NCBI GenBank assembly: GCA_942490775.1
Contig: CALNYL010000001.1
Span: forward strand, 1-64,000
DNA from: UBA6489 sp942490775
Lineage (GTDB): Bacteria; Patescibacteriota; Gracilibacteria; BD1-5; UBA6164
Direction of reading: 5' to 3'
Length of the DNA: 64,000 bases
The position numbers were made by a program, and so were the translations under genes. Of this stretch, positions 9,213-18,112 are shown piece by piece; the stretch's first letter is position 1; every line of letters begins with the position of its first letter. A model generated the notes under the pieces. The model was not told where the DNA came from. It saw only the letters and a program-made list of their open reading frames with translations, and searched no databases.

Positions 9213-9565
9213 AGTTTTTCTAGATTAGGTTTTAAACTTTTCTTTATTCTACTCAACTTTGTTTTTACTGTATTCTCATTTAAATCCATTATTTTTGAAA
9301 TCTCTTTTATCTTAAGCTCATCATAGTAAAAGTACAAAATTATATTTCTATCTATCATTTTAAGCTTATTTATCTCTATAGTTACTTTATTCTTAAGAAC
9401 ATCATTATCTATCCTCTTTCAAATATCCTCCTCAAAGACTAGTTTATTTTCTATATCCTCTATGCTACTAAGTCATTTATTTTTTTTCAAATAAGTTATG
9501 CTCTCATTATATGCTATACGATAATACCATGTATTAAACTTACTCTTAAAAGAAAACTTACTTAT
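9200..9565 (-). pseudogene. ECF sigma factor, 3' part (regions 2.3-4), cut by an IS
   Basis: Leftward reading gives S-K-F-S-F-K-S-K-F-N-T-W-Y-Y-R-I-A-Y-N-E-S-I-T-Y-L, the DNA-melting region 2.3/2.4 of sigma-70 family ECF factors. After a linker comes I-N-K-L-K-M-I-D-R-N-I-I-L-Y-F-Y-Y and the helix-turn-helix E-I-S-K-I-M-D-L-N-E-N-T-V-K-T-K-L-S-R-I-K-K-S-L of region 4. The frame ends L-G-K-I-stop, the Gly being TGA, and overlaps the downstream membrane gene. The upstream 174 bases of the gene lie beyond the insertion element at 10495-10668. Rejoining them restores the family's region 2 without a gap, so the gene was whole before the insertion. Confidence 0.85.
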
Positions 9566-10494
9566 AGAACCTGTTTGCACATTTTAAGCTAACCTCCTAA
9601 TAATAAGTCCTAACAGAACATAATCTAATTTTAGCCTCAGAGGTAGAAAGTTTTCATTCACAGTTTTTCCATAAACCCTACATTGGTTAATCCAAGCATT
9701 TGTTCTTTCTACAATCCATCTTTTAGGTTGTACAACAAATCAATTCTTTTGAGGATTTTCTTTTTTAGATTTTTCTTTCATATCAGGGCTTATTTTTTGA
9801 GTAATTTCTATCTTTATAAAGTTTAGAATATTTTTATCTATTTTTTTTATTTCTTTTTCTAAATAATCCTTATGGTATCAATTGTCTAATAATAATGTTA
9901 TCACAATTCATTCTTCTAGTTTTAGAAAGTATTCCTTGTTCTCTCTTATTATTTCTATTAATCAACTATCATCAGAAATACTCGCTTTTGTACATTTTAT
10001 AAAATATGGATTTCATAAAATATCTACTAATAAATGTCTCTTTATTCAATTTGTACTTTTATAATGGCAATATCATTTTGTTTTTATGTCTCGCTGTATC
10101 TCGTATTTTTCACTGCCATTGAATCTCATAATAGTAAGCTAGGAATTTCTTTTTTTTTTTCCCTTATTTTTTTCTCTCTAATTTTTCCAATTCCAATAGT
10201 AATTCATCATAAATTCACTTATTTTTCCATCTTCTGAACTGAGAATAAACTGTTTGCCATTTGGGAAAGTCTTTTGGCAAATCTCGCCACTGACATCAAT
10301 TTTTCAATTGATAATTTATTCCATTTAAAATTTCTTTTTTGCTAACACTTATTTCTGCTGTTCATAGTTTTGGAACTGCTTTTATTATTAGTTCATACTG
10401 CTTGTCTGTTAAATCTGTAGTATAAGCCATATTTTTTTCTTAAAATATAATCCCCTTATTTTAAGATTTTTTACGAAAAGTGCAAACTGGTTCT
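9566..10494 (-). mobile_element. IS5-like insertion sequence in the sigma factor gene
   Basis: About 929 bp bounded by terminal inverted repeats: left AGAACCTGTTTGCAC and, as the complement of the right end, AGAACCAGTTTGCAC (14 of 15 match). The flanking bases permit a 2-bp AT target duplication; because the site is TA-rich, 2 to 4 bp are possible. One transposase gene fills the element in the same orientation as the interrupted gene. Removing the element and one AT restores the sigma reading frame I-I-K-Y-I-S-K-F-S-F. Confidence 0.85.
9584..10430 (-). pseudogene. IS5-family DDE transposase, frameshifted
   Basis: It reads leftwards from ATG 10430. The N-terminal DUF4096-type region (T-D-L-T-D-K-Q-Y-E-L-I, later C-Q-W-R-D-L-P-K-D-F-P-K-W) is standard for IS5 transposases. 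The catalytic part has D-S-M-A-V-K, then G-I-K-R-H-L-L-V-D-I-L-G-N-P-Y (second strand with Asp), D-N-G-Y-H-K-D-Y and the C-terminal W-I-V-E-R-T-N-A-W-I-N-Q-C-R with the Glu of the DDE triad. It ends I-I-R-R-L-A. Frame changes near 10168 (a long A/T run) and near 10090 break it, so the copy is either inactive or mis-sequenced. The IS5 subgroup (for example ISL2 or IS1031) cannot be fixed by eye. Confidence 0.8.
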
Positions 10495-10668
10495 ATATAC
10501 TTTATTATCTTGATGAGGACATTTTGAGTTACATCATTAGCATCATCCTCATCAAGACACACCCTATAACAACAAGCAAATATATTTTGCAGATGTTTTT
10601 CTAGTAGTACTTCAAAGAGACTTCTCATCTCAGGATAAATATTTTTTTATAAGTTTTATATCTTGCAT
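10495..10668 (-). pseudogene. ECF sigma factor, 5' part (regions 2.1-2.2)
   Basis: It starts at ATG 10668 with M-Q-D-I-K-L-I-K-K-Y-L-S-G-D-E-K-S, the Gly being TGA. After a one-base shift near 10625 it continues F-E-V-L-L-E-K-H-L-Q-N-I-F-A-C-C-Y-R and D-E-D-D-A-N-D-V-T-Q-N-V-L-I-K-I-I-K-Y-I. The D-D-A-x-D-V-T-Q motif is the core-binding helix 2.2 of ECF sigma factors. The IS follows immediately and the rest of the gene is at 9200-9565. If the insertion is fixed in the population the regulon has lost its sigma factor. If it is recent or heterogeneous the system may still be live. Confidence 0.85.
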
Positions 10669-10728
10669 TTTTTAGGAATTTTATAGTTTCTTCCATGGGA
10701 AGAATCCAACGCTTTCCACTCCGTTTCA

Positions 10729-10828
10729 AGCACTTCCTTTGAAAAAGGAAGAAATAAGGGAAAACTTTTTTTATTTTTTGTTTTTTTTTCTTTATTTTTC
10801 TTCCTTTTTCAAAGGAAGTACAAAGTAT
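10729..10828. repeat. Family A repeat in inverted pair upstream of the sigma gene
   Basis: ACTTCCTTTGAAAAAGGAAG at about 10731-10750 and its reverse complement at about 10807-10826 form a long inverted repeat with an AT-rich loop. Each arm is itself near-palindromic (CTTCCTTT with AAAGGAAG). Related copies occur at 45118-45145 and 49949-49973. The pair covers the expected promoter region of the interrupted sigma gene. Confidence 0.75.
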
Positions 10829-10890
10829 AACGGAGGGGGATGGATTAAAACCAAAGTACAAATAATCTAATGTTTAGACTACTGAAAAAC

Positions 10891-10922
10891 AAAAAAGTTT
10901 CAAAACTTTGAAACTTTTTTTT
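10891..10922. terminator. Bidirectional hairpin terminator
   Basis: AAAAAAGTTTC, an 8-base loop and GAAACTTTTTTTT form a stem with A-run and T-run on the two sides. It separates the divergently placed sigma gene region from the bactofilin-like gene. Confidence 0.8.
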
Positions 10923-10972
10923 ATTAGTTGAGTCTAAAAGTAGTAAAAGCTTTATTTCTTTATTTTTATATT

Positions 10973-12086
10973 ATGAAAAAAATACTAGTACTATTAGTAC
11001 TTCTGTTCACTATATTTTCGTGAACACAAATAGTAAGTGCATTTGAAGCAAAAAGTGGTGAAGATGTAGATATTGTTGAAAAAGTTGATTGAGATTTATA
11101 TATAGCCTGAGGTAGAGTAAATGTAAATGCCTCCGTTGATTGAGATTTAGTTATTTCTGGTTGATCTATAGCAGTAGAAGCTGATGTAGAAGAAGACTTA
11201 ACAATCTTCTGAGGAAATATAAATGTTATCTGAAATGTATGAGATGATTTAAAAATAGCATGAGGAAATATCGACATCATTTGAGATATAGATTGAGATT
11301 TAATAATTGCATGATGAAATGTAAGGATAGGTAAAGATGTTGTTATAAAATGAGATTTAGTAGCCTGAGCTTGAAACTTAGTTTTTGGACTGAGAAGTAA
11401 AATGAAAAGCAAAAATATGAGCAGGAAAATTTGTATTAAACTGAGTTATAAATGGTGAAGCAGATATTATAATAGATGACTTTAAAAATCCTTCTGGTTC
11501 AGGAGTTATAAGAGGGGACACTATTTATAGAAGTGATTTAAAGATAGACGAATTAGAAAAATCAATAAAAGGAAAAATAACATTTGAGTGAAAAAACTTT
11601 CTGAGAACATAATTCTAAGTCAATTTTTATAAAATTCTTAGCTTATTATTTAATAATAAAACTAATTTGATTATTCTTACTTGCTTCTTTAATCTATATT
11701 TATTTTGAAAAATTTCTTTTTAGAATTTCAGATAATCTAAGAAAACAAACCTGACAGAGCTTTCTATATTGATTTTTAATAATTGTTTGAACTCCTATTT
11801 TAATCGTTCTTCTCTTTGTAACTATAATCTGAATCCCATTTGCTATAATACTACTTTTGGCTTATATTTTCCTATTTGCATTCTTAGGAATTCTGAACAC
11901 CTTAGTTATCAGTGCCTTGATATAAAAAAATATAAAATCAAAAAGTTATACCAAAAATTATTAATTATATTTTGATTCGCTTTTATCTTTGCCGTGACTA
12001 ATGGAGTTAATCCTATCGTATGATTATTTACTATTTGAGCTTTAGCTATAAAGAAAATTGAGATAGTTAAAGAGTTGAGGAAGTAG
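10973..12086 (+). CDS. Bactofilin-like polymer-forming protein with C-terminal membrane domain, frameshifted
   Basis: It starts with a signal peptide (M-K-K-I-L-V-L-L-V-L-L-F-T-I-F-S-G). Next come about ten short repeats of the type D-G-D-L-x-I-A-G-G-x-V-x-V / G-D-D-L-K-I-A-G-G-N-I, the right-handed beta-helix pattern of bactofilins and polymer-forming cytoskeletal proteins. Many of these glycines are TGA. The C-terminal third (from about 11650) has four hydrophobic helices, for example I-L-I-V-L-L-F-V-T-I-I-G-I-P-F-A and F-G-F-A-F-I-F-A-V-T. Exported beta-helix plus membrane domain resembles the envelope proteins annotated with a DUF8173-type tail. Frame changes near 11387, 11598 and 11922 interrupt the gene. 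Without them it would be one protein of about 370 residues. Confidence 0.7.
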
Positions 12087-12130
12087 CCCCCCTATCTTAA
12101 TTCTTTCCCCCTTCTGGAGAAAGAGGCTAC
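12083..12130 (-). repeat. Dispersed intergenic repeat, family B (inverted copy)
   Basis: The reverse complement begins GTAGCCTCTTTC and contains GGGGGAAAGAATTAAGATAGG, matching the copies at 3317-3362 and 15861-15907. Its first bases overlap the stop codon of the preceding gene. Outer GTAGCC and GGCTAC ends are complementary, so the unit can fold. Confidence 0.75.
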
Positions 12131-12143
12131 AAAAAATAGTCTT

Positions 12144-12177
12144 AAATACCCACTAGAGATAGTGGGTATTCTTATTT
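12144..12177. terminator. Hairpin terminator
   Basis: AAATACCCACT, loop AGAGAT, AGTGGGTATT, then CTTATTT. The stem is 10 bp, unusually GC-rich for this genome, and it lies downstream of the bactofilin-like gene. Confidence 0.8.
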
Positions 12178-12433
12178 GTATAAAAGTGTATTTTTTACTG
12201 GACTTTGTTTTGAAAATGAATATATTAAAGTACAGAAGATGAAAAATAAGATTAAAAATTTATTTTAACCTTATTTTTAAATTGTCTCATATAAAAATAT
12301 GAGGCTAATCTAGGAATTCCTAGACTTATAATTGTATCTTATGTAAAAATTTTGGAAAAGCGAGTTTTATTTTAAACTGGTCGAATTTGAGAAATTTAAG
12401 GGGGATCTTTTATATAAAATTAAATTAAAAATT
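12178..12433. other. Intergenic region with a small palindrome
   Basis: No gene seen. TCTAGGAATTCCTAGA at about 12310-12325 is a perfect palindrome whose core AGGAATTCCT resembles the one after the next gene (13173-13197). The 70 bases before the next ATG include G-GGGGATC, possibly its leader. Confidence 0.45.
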
Positions 12434-13157
12434 ATGCTAGAAAAACTAAAAACATCTTTTATAGGTGAAATTGATAAAAGGTTAAGAAATCCTTTTTTGT
12501 GATCATTTGTAATATCATGGATATTTTGGAATTGGAAATTTCTCTACATAATAATGTTTTTAGATGAAAAATATGTGTCAATTACACCTAATAACTCTAG
12601 TGTATTTACTACAAAAAAATATAGAAAGAATAGAAGAACTTAAGAAGAATTTAGAAAGATCAGAGAACTTATTAAAGGATAGATTAGATAAAAATAAAAT
12701 ACTAGAAGAATCCATTGATTCATCTACGGAAGAGCTAAATATATTGAAAGTGGACATTAAGTGATGGAAAATGAGAGTAAGGGATTTAAAAGAAAAAAAA
12801 ATCGGGATTGAGAAAGAAAATAAAGAATTAAAAGAAAGTATTGAAAAATTAGATAAACCTTTAGATGAAAAGTATAAATTAGAATACAAAGAATTTAAAA
12901 ATACTCCTTTCTTTGAAAAATTTGGGACACTGATAGACGATGTAGAAAATAATTCATACTCTATAAAAAGAGAATATTCATGAAAAGATCTAAAATATCT
13001 AAAGATAAAGTGAATAATTGAAGAAACAGAAGATAGTAATCATATTAGTATAAAGCTTACAAGTAAATGAGATAAATTTGCTGAATTTTTCTTAGATGAA
13101 TATACTTGAGAAAGTGAAATAGAAGAGGATATTAATCCTGAGGATGTACCTTTTTAA
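12434..13157 (+). CDS. Membrane-anchored coiled-coil protein, one frameshift
   Basis: The N-terminus M-L-E-K-L-K-T-S-F-I-G-E-I-D-K-R-L-R-N-P-F-L-G-S leads into one or two hydrophobic helices (F-V-I-S-W-I-F-W-N-W-K-F-L-Y-I-I-M-F-L). From about 12620 to 12870 the protein is one long coiled coil (I-E-E-L-K-K-N-L-E-R-S-E-N-L-L-K heptads). It then has a small beta-rich domain ending E-E-D-I-N-P-E-D-V-P-F. The R-N-P-F-x-G-S-F motif before the helix occurs in widespread unnamed membrane proteins. A frame change at the A-run near 12612 joins the halves, giving about 240 residues in all. No catalytic motif is seen. Confidence 0.6.
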
Positions 13158-13172
13158 ATTAAGTAAAAACTC

Positions 13173-13197
13173 AACTATTAGGAATTTCCTAATAGTT
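13173..13197. terminator. Perfect 12-bp inverted repeat
   Basis: AACTATTAGGAA, one T, TTCCTAATAGTT. A perfect stem directly after the coiled-coil gene, flanked by A-rich sequence on the right, so it is a plausible terminator or mRNA-end hairpin. Confidence 0.6.
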
Positions 13198-13280
13198 CAA
13201 AAAAATATTAAACTTGATTTATAAAATACTATATATATAATTAGGATATATGCTTTGTAAAAAATAAACCTTAAAAACTT

Positions 13281-14179
13281 ATGAACGGAAACTTTATATC
13301 ACTAGCAAATCTTATAAACAATAAGAATAAAACAGTAAAAATAAGTGACTATGATTTTTGTGAACCCTCTTTCTTATTATGAATACTATCGCTTCATAAA
13401 TCAAAAAATATAAAAATTGATTTTAACGGTAATATTTTACCTGAAATAAAAAACTATTTAAACAGAATAAGTTTTTTTGAAAAGCTAGGTATAAAATGTT
13501 CACATATAAATAGAAAAAAATCCGATAATTTAGTTGAAATAACTCCCCTATCAAAATCAACTTCATGAAAAGATACAAATAAAATAGCAAAGAAGTTAAT
13601 AAAAAATATAGGAGTCGAATATGAAACTAAAAATAAATATGTTTATGGAGCATTAGAATGGATATTTTGGGAGCTAATAGATAACAGTATACAACACTCC
13701 AAGTCTGATTTTGAAAAATGATGATCTTATTTTATGTTACAATCTTATCTAGTAAATGAGAATTACATATTTGTATTATAGATAATTGAATTAGAATAAA
13801 AGACACTATTAAAAAAAGTAACTATTGGGAAAAAGTAAAATGAGATGAATACTATATAGATCTAGCATTTCAAAGGTGAAAAACCAGTAATAGCGATATT
13901 TGAGCCTGAAATGGTTTATATTGGACAAAAGAAATAGTAAAAGGACAAATTCTAAATTAAAATATTTATCTTGAAAAACATTGTTTACAATTGACTGAAA
14001 AAGAAAAATTTTTTAATCAAAAAGATACTTGGTGGCAATGAGTACTACTTGATATACAAATAGACTTGCATAATTTAGCAAAAGCAAATATAATAGAATG
14101 GTTAAAAGATATAGGGAACAATAATAGTTTTGTAGACCAAGAACTCGATGATAAAGAATATGATGACTTATTTGAATAA
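13281..14179 (+). CDS. GHKL ATPase (histidine-kinase-like) partner of a DUF4325 protein, frameshifted
   Basis: The N-terminal about 120 residues are unrecognised (F-L-L-G-I-L-S-L-H-K-S). The ATP-binding part has the N-box W-E-L-I-D-N-S-I-Q-H-S near 13670-13700, the G1 box I-I-D-N-G-I-R-I near 13775-13800 and a G2-like stretch S-N-S-D-I-G-A-G-N-G-L-Y near 13885-13920. Most of these glycines are TGA. No phospho-accepting His is visible. Frame breaks near 13735, 13950 and 14010 are needed to reach the TAA at 14177. The gene is followed after 4 bases by a DUF4325 gene, a recurrent pairing that looks like an anti-sigma/anti-anti-sigma switch module. Target unknown. Confidence 0.75.
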
Positions 14180-14183
14180 ATAT

Positions 14184-14465
14184 ATGATTATGAACACCAT
14201 TAAAATAACAGATTTCTGAGAAAATCTTGTATCTAGACAATTAGCAAAAGAAGTTTTTTTAGTAGCTGAAAAGGATTATTTTGAGGTAATATTTGACTGT
14301 GAATGAGTTGAATTTATTTCCTCATCCTTTGCCGATGAATTATTTGTAAAATGAAAGAATAAATTTTGAAAAAAATTTAAAATTATCAATTTGTGAGAAA
14401 AACCCTTGTTAGTTGAAATCATTAAACAAGCATTTATTACAAGAGATAAGTTCACAACAGTGTAA
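14184..14465 (+). CDS. STAS-like DUF4325 protein
   Basis: An intact 93-residue frame with several TGA glycines. The centre, V-I-F-D-C-E-G-V-E-F-I-S-S-S-F-A-D-E-L-F (about residues 33-52), is the DUF4325 signature (D-F-x-G-V then S-S-S-F-A-D-E). DUF4325 is a STAS-like fold, and by analogy with SpoIIAA the serine run may be a phosphorylation site. The preceding GHKL ATPase ends 4 bases upstream, so the two are co-transcribed. ATG 14184 or the ATG six bases later could start translation. The role is inferred as a regulatory switch; its output is not visible in the neighbourhood. Confidence 0.85.
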
Positions 14466-14494
14466 ATTTATTATAATATTCTAAAAAAAACACC

Positions 14495-15811
14495 ATGACA
14501 CAAACAATAACCTGTCCAAACTGTTCCACAATTATAGACCTAGATGAAATAGCAAACCAAAAATACACAACACTCCTAAAGGACCAAGAACAAAAGTTAA
14601 AACAACAACAAACAAAACAAAAAGAACTCTTTGATAAAGAACTAGAAAAAGAAAAAGAGGAAATGAGAAAAAAGGCAAAACAATTTGCAGAAAAAAAAGT
14701 AGAAGAAGCTATGAAAAAAAACGAACTAGAAATGAAAGATATTCAAGAACAACTAAAAAAAGCAGAAAAAGAATCAGAAGAAGCGAAGAAAAAAGAACTA
14801 GAGTATATGAAAAAACAAAGAACCCTAGAAGAAAAAGAAAAAAACATAGAACTAGAAATGGAAAAAAGACTACTAAAAGAAAGTGAAGAAATAGAAAAAA
14901 AACTAAAAGCAAGACAACAAGAAGAAAATAAAATAATAGAAGAAAAACTAAAAAAAGCCCTAGAAGAAAAAAGTACAGAGAAAACTTTGAAAAATACCAA
15001 AAAGACCAAGAAAAAAATCAGAGAACAAGAACAAGAACAATTTAGAAAAAAAGAACAAGAACTTCTGAAGCAACAAGAACAAATGAAAAAAGCACTAGAT
15101 GAAGCCAAAAGAAAAGCAGAACAATGAAGTCAACAAATACAATGAGACATACAAGAAGAAGACCTAAAACAAGCAATATCACAAGCATTCCCAATAGACA
15201 ATATAGAAGATGTACCAACCTGAATAAAATGAGCAGACCTAATACAAACAGTAAAAAATAACCTATGACAAGAAGCCTGAATAATAGTACGGGAATCAAA
15301 AAATACAAAAAACTGGCAAGACTCTTGGATAATGAAACTAAAAGAAGACAAACTAAAAGTAAACTGAACAATAGCAATCCTAATAACAAACACACTACCA
15401 AAAGATATACAAAACTTTGCAATGATAGATGATGTGATGGTATGTAAAGCAAGTTTCGCAATAGCTGTAGCTAATATGCTAAGAGACAAACTACTAGCTA
15501 TATCAAAAACAGAAAAAAGTTTGCAGTGAAAAGATATAAAAATGGAAATGCTCTATAAATACCTATCAAGCCAAGAATTTACCTGAAAAATCCAAATGAT
15601 GGTAGATGTATTCTCTAACCTAAAATCAGGAATAGACACAGAAAGAAGAGCAATGGAAAGAAACTGGAAAAGAAGAGAAAAAGACCTAGAAAGAGCAACA
15701 TTTGCAATTACAGGAATGTACTGAGAATTAGAAAGCCTAATGTGACAAGAATTACCCTGATCAGAAAAACTAAGCCTAGATATGGGAGAAAAATATGATG
15801 ATGAAGAATAA
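14495..15811 (+). CDS. DUF2130 protein with zinc-ribbon start and long coiled coil
   Basis: A 438-residue intact frame. The N-terminus has a C-P-N-C half zinc knuckle (residues 7-10). Residues about 27-215 are a continuous, highly charged coiled coil (K, E and Q rich). The C-terminal about 220 residues match DUF2130 in order: D-I-Q-E-E-D-L-K-Q-A-I, F-P-I-D-N-I-E-D-V-P-T-G-I-K-G-A-D, I-I-V-R-E-S-K-N-T-K-N-W, and A-M-E-R-N-W-K-R-R-E-K. G-A-D-L-I-Q-T-V and R-E-S-K-N-T resemble the D...E-x-K core of restriction-endonuclease folds, consistent with suggestions that DUF2130 is nuclease-related, though this is not proven. Glycines in the C-terminal domain are largely TGA. The gene follows DUF4325 by 29 bases. 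Confidence 0.9.
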
Positions 15812-15852
15812 AAAAAAGAGACAAAAAATATTTTGTCTCTACTAGATGCTTT
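15812..15852 (-). terminator. Hairpin terminator between convergent genes
   Basis: AGAGACAAAAAATATTTTGTCTCT at 15817-15840 forms a 10-bp stem. The T-run lies on the left when read on the minus strand (TCTCTTTTTTT), so it mainly terminates the leftward PilB transcript; a weaker T-run (GCTTTTTT) follows on the plus side. Confidence 0.7.
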
Positions 15853-15860
15853 TTTAAACT

Positions 15861-15907
15861 GTAGCCTCTTTCCCTTGTGTAAGGGGAAGAATTCAAGATA
15901 GGGTTAC
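15861..15907 (+). repeat. Dispersed intergenic repeat, family B
   Basis: Begins GTAGCCTCTTTCCCTT and continues AAGGGGAAGAATTCAAG, AGGGTTAC. It is the most complete of three copies (others 3317-3362, 12083-12130). A degraded half (TGTAGCCCTTTCTTCTGAGA) follows at about 15920-15940. Confidence 0.75.
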
Positions 15908-15959
15908 AAAAAAAGAGAATGTAGCCCTTTCTTCTGAGAAGGGAAGAGAAACTCTATCA

Positions 15960-17270
15960 CTATATCACCCTTAATATCTCCTCTATAGTGGTATACCCCT
16001 TCATGGCCTTTAATATTCAATCCTCTCTTATCGTTATTAAATCACCATTCCTAGCCTCCTTTATAACATCGCTAACACTTCATCAAAGCCTAATAATCTC
16101 TCTAATTTTATCATTTAAAGTAATAATCTCATATATTCAAATTCTTCACTTATAACCACTCTGATTACATTCTTCACATCATTCTCATTTATACAAAGTC
16201 ATATTTTTTATATCTATTGACCTGATTCATATCCCCCTCATCATCTCCTTTATAACAAGAGCCTCCTCATTTGTTTTTTCTTTTTTAACTTTACATTTAT
16301 CACATATCCTTCTAACCAACCTCTGAGCTATTATCGTATCTAAAGCTGATGCTAGTATATAGGGCTTTAATCACATATTTATAATACGATCAAGAGTATC
16401 AGCCGCACTTTTTGTATGTAAAGTTGATAGAACTAAATGACCAGTCAAAGAAGCTCAAGTAGCCGTATTCAGGGTATCATAATCCCTTATTTCTCAAATC
16501 ATTATATTATCTGGGTCCTGTCTTAAAATAGCCTTTAATCAAGAGTTGAAAGTTAGTCATTTTTTTTCATCTATTTCTGACTGAACTATTCCATTTAGTT
16601 CGTATTCTATAGGATCTTCCAGAGTAATTATTTTTTTATCTCTAGAATTTAGTCTTTTTAATATTGTATAGAGAGTAGTAGTTTTACCAGAACCAGTAGG
16701 TCAAGTTACTAGTATCATACCATTTTTTTTAGTTATAGATTTTTCTAGCATTCTCTTTGTTGTCCAGAAGAAACCTAACTCCTCAAATCTTATAATTCAC
16801 TGTTTAGGGTCTAGTACTCTACACACAATATTTTCTCAGTATTTTGTAGGCAGAGTAGAAACTCTTATTTCTATTTTCTTATCCTCCTGTTTTTGTGAAT
16901 ATTTTCAATCCTGAGGTATAGTAGTTATATTTAGTTTTAAATTTGCGGAGTATTTTATTCTCTCAAGAATCTTTTTATACTCCTCTTTAGTCATCTTAAA
17001 AATATCAGTTAAAGCTCAATCAATTCTAAATCTTATAATAATATAGTTTTCAAAACATTCATAATGTACATCAGAAGCAGACAAAAACAAAGCACCTAAA
17101 GTTATATCCTTTAGTGCCTCATCTGTATTTTGTTTTTGAAGAGCCTGTTTTACTCTAATCTCTATCTTTGAAAATTTCTCTGAGAAATATTTATTCTTTT
17201 CTTCTTTCTCTAAAATTATATCTTTAAGTTTGTTTAGGTTTTTCTCATTATCTTGTTTCTCTGTAATCAT
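15960..17270 (-). CDS. pilB: Type IV pilus assembly / type II secretion ATPase
   Basis: A 436-residue intact frame, ATG at 17270. It is the hexameric ATPase that powers pilus extension from the cytoplasmic face. It shows the Walker A motif G-P-T-G-S-G-K-T-T-T-L (about residues 196-206), Asp box L-R-Q-D-P-D-N-I-M-I-G-E-I-R-D, His box G-H-L-V-L-S-T-L-H-T-K-S, and a C-terminal zinc tetra-Cys (C-D-K-C and C-E-E-C-N-Q-S-G-Y). Numerous motif glycines are TGA. The usual N1 domain is absent and the N-terminus is a short coiled segment, so the protein is shorter than typical PilB (about 560 aa). No pilC or pilT lies beside it; the only prepilin in the window is the fusion at 36861. GspE is the alternative name. 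Confidence 0.93.
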
Positions 17271-17364
17271 TTTTTTGTTTTTATTTTTTATTTCTAAACT
17301 TCTAATACAAGTTTATTATACTAATTTTACTATATTTTAATCTTTTTTACAAAAAAACAGTTTT

Positions 17365-17913
17365 TTATCTTCTAAGCCAGTTTATAACCTCTGAATTTAG
17401 TGTAACAATGCTTACTAAAGCTCCCATCATATATTTAGCTATTACTAAAAATGTTATGAAGCTAAGGAAGTAGGGGATTAGAGATAATATCTTCCTTGTC
17501 TTTTCTTGTTCAGCCTTTCTTTCTAATTCATCTTGAGTCTCTGTTTCTTTTTCTTCCTCCATCTGTTTTTCTATTTTCTCAGCTTTATCCTTATCAACTA
17601 TATTAAAAAATCATTTTTTTACATTTCATACTATATTATCTTTTGTCTCACTAGTATTTATCATTAATTCTTTTCAGACATTATATGTTGTATAAGTTCA
17701 CTGTATTGTATTTCAAATAACAACATCATATAGAAAAAATGATAGATATGAAAAATATCCTGAAAATGTAAGTATAATAACTATAAATAACAACTTAATA
17801 GTTCTTTTTATTGCTTTCATGGTATAATTTGTTAATGATAAAAAATACAATACTAGAATTATAACAATATTGTAAAAAATATAAAGAATAAAATCATATA
17901 TTACCAAAATCAT
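17365..17913 (-). CDS. Membrane protein of unknown function upstream of pilB
   Basis: 182 residues with UGA as Gly. There are two N-terminal hydrophobic helices (residues about 5-29 and 42-68), then a polar section with several TGA glycines (G-N-T-I-Q-G-T-Y-T-T-Y-N-V-G). A charged E/K coiled stretch follows (about residues 115-145), then a third helix near the end (L-S-F-I-T-F-L-V-I-A-K-Y-M-M-G-A-L). An internal ATG at 17820 (M-K-A-I-K-R-T-I-K) is an attractive start because it gives a basic leader before helix 2. No ribosome site separates the options. It lies 94 bases upstream of pilB on the same strand and may belong to pilus assembly; no homologue is recognised. Confidence 0.6.
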
Positions 17914-17942
17914 ATATTACGGTAATATATTTAAAAAACATT

Positions 17943-17971
17943 TTGCATTTTTGTCATTTTTATGTTATAAT
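17943..17971 (+). promoter_or_regulatory. Promoter of the first SLH protein gene
   Basis: TTGCAT, a 17-base spacer and TATAAT. The spacer ends CATTTTTATGT, and near-identical spacers are found in the promoters at 24421 and 36795. About 140 bases of leader follow, containing a CCTAAA/TTTAGG hairpin near 18050-18070. Confidence 0.8.
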
Positions 17972-18112
17972 GTTGTTCTATTCTACGAATAGATATATTT
18001 TATCTAAATAATTGCTTAGATTTTTTGCTGGAAAGTTTATACAGAATCGCCCTAAAAAAAGACTTTAGGTAAGTATATATTAATACATAAATTATTTTAT
18101 TTATTTATTTTT

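Noticed and set aside
14709..15461. Several minus-strand frames opposite the DUF2130 gene
   Set aside because: They are shadows of the Lys/Glu-rich coiled coil; the plus frame matches a known family over its full length.
17972..18112. Riboswitch in the leader of the first SLH gene
   Set aside because: Only a short CCTAAA/TTTAGG hairpin is visible; no conserved riboswitch core was recognised.
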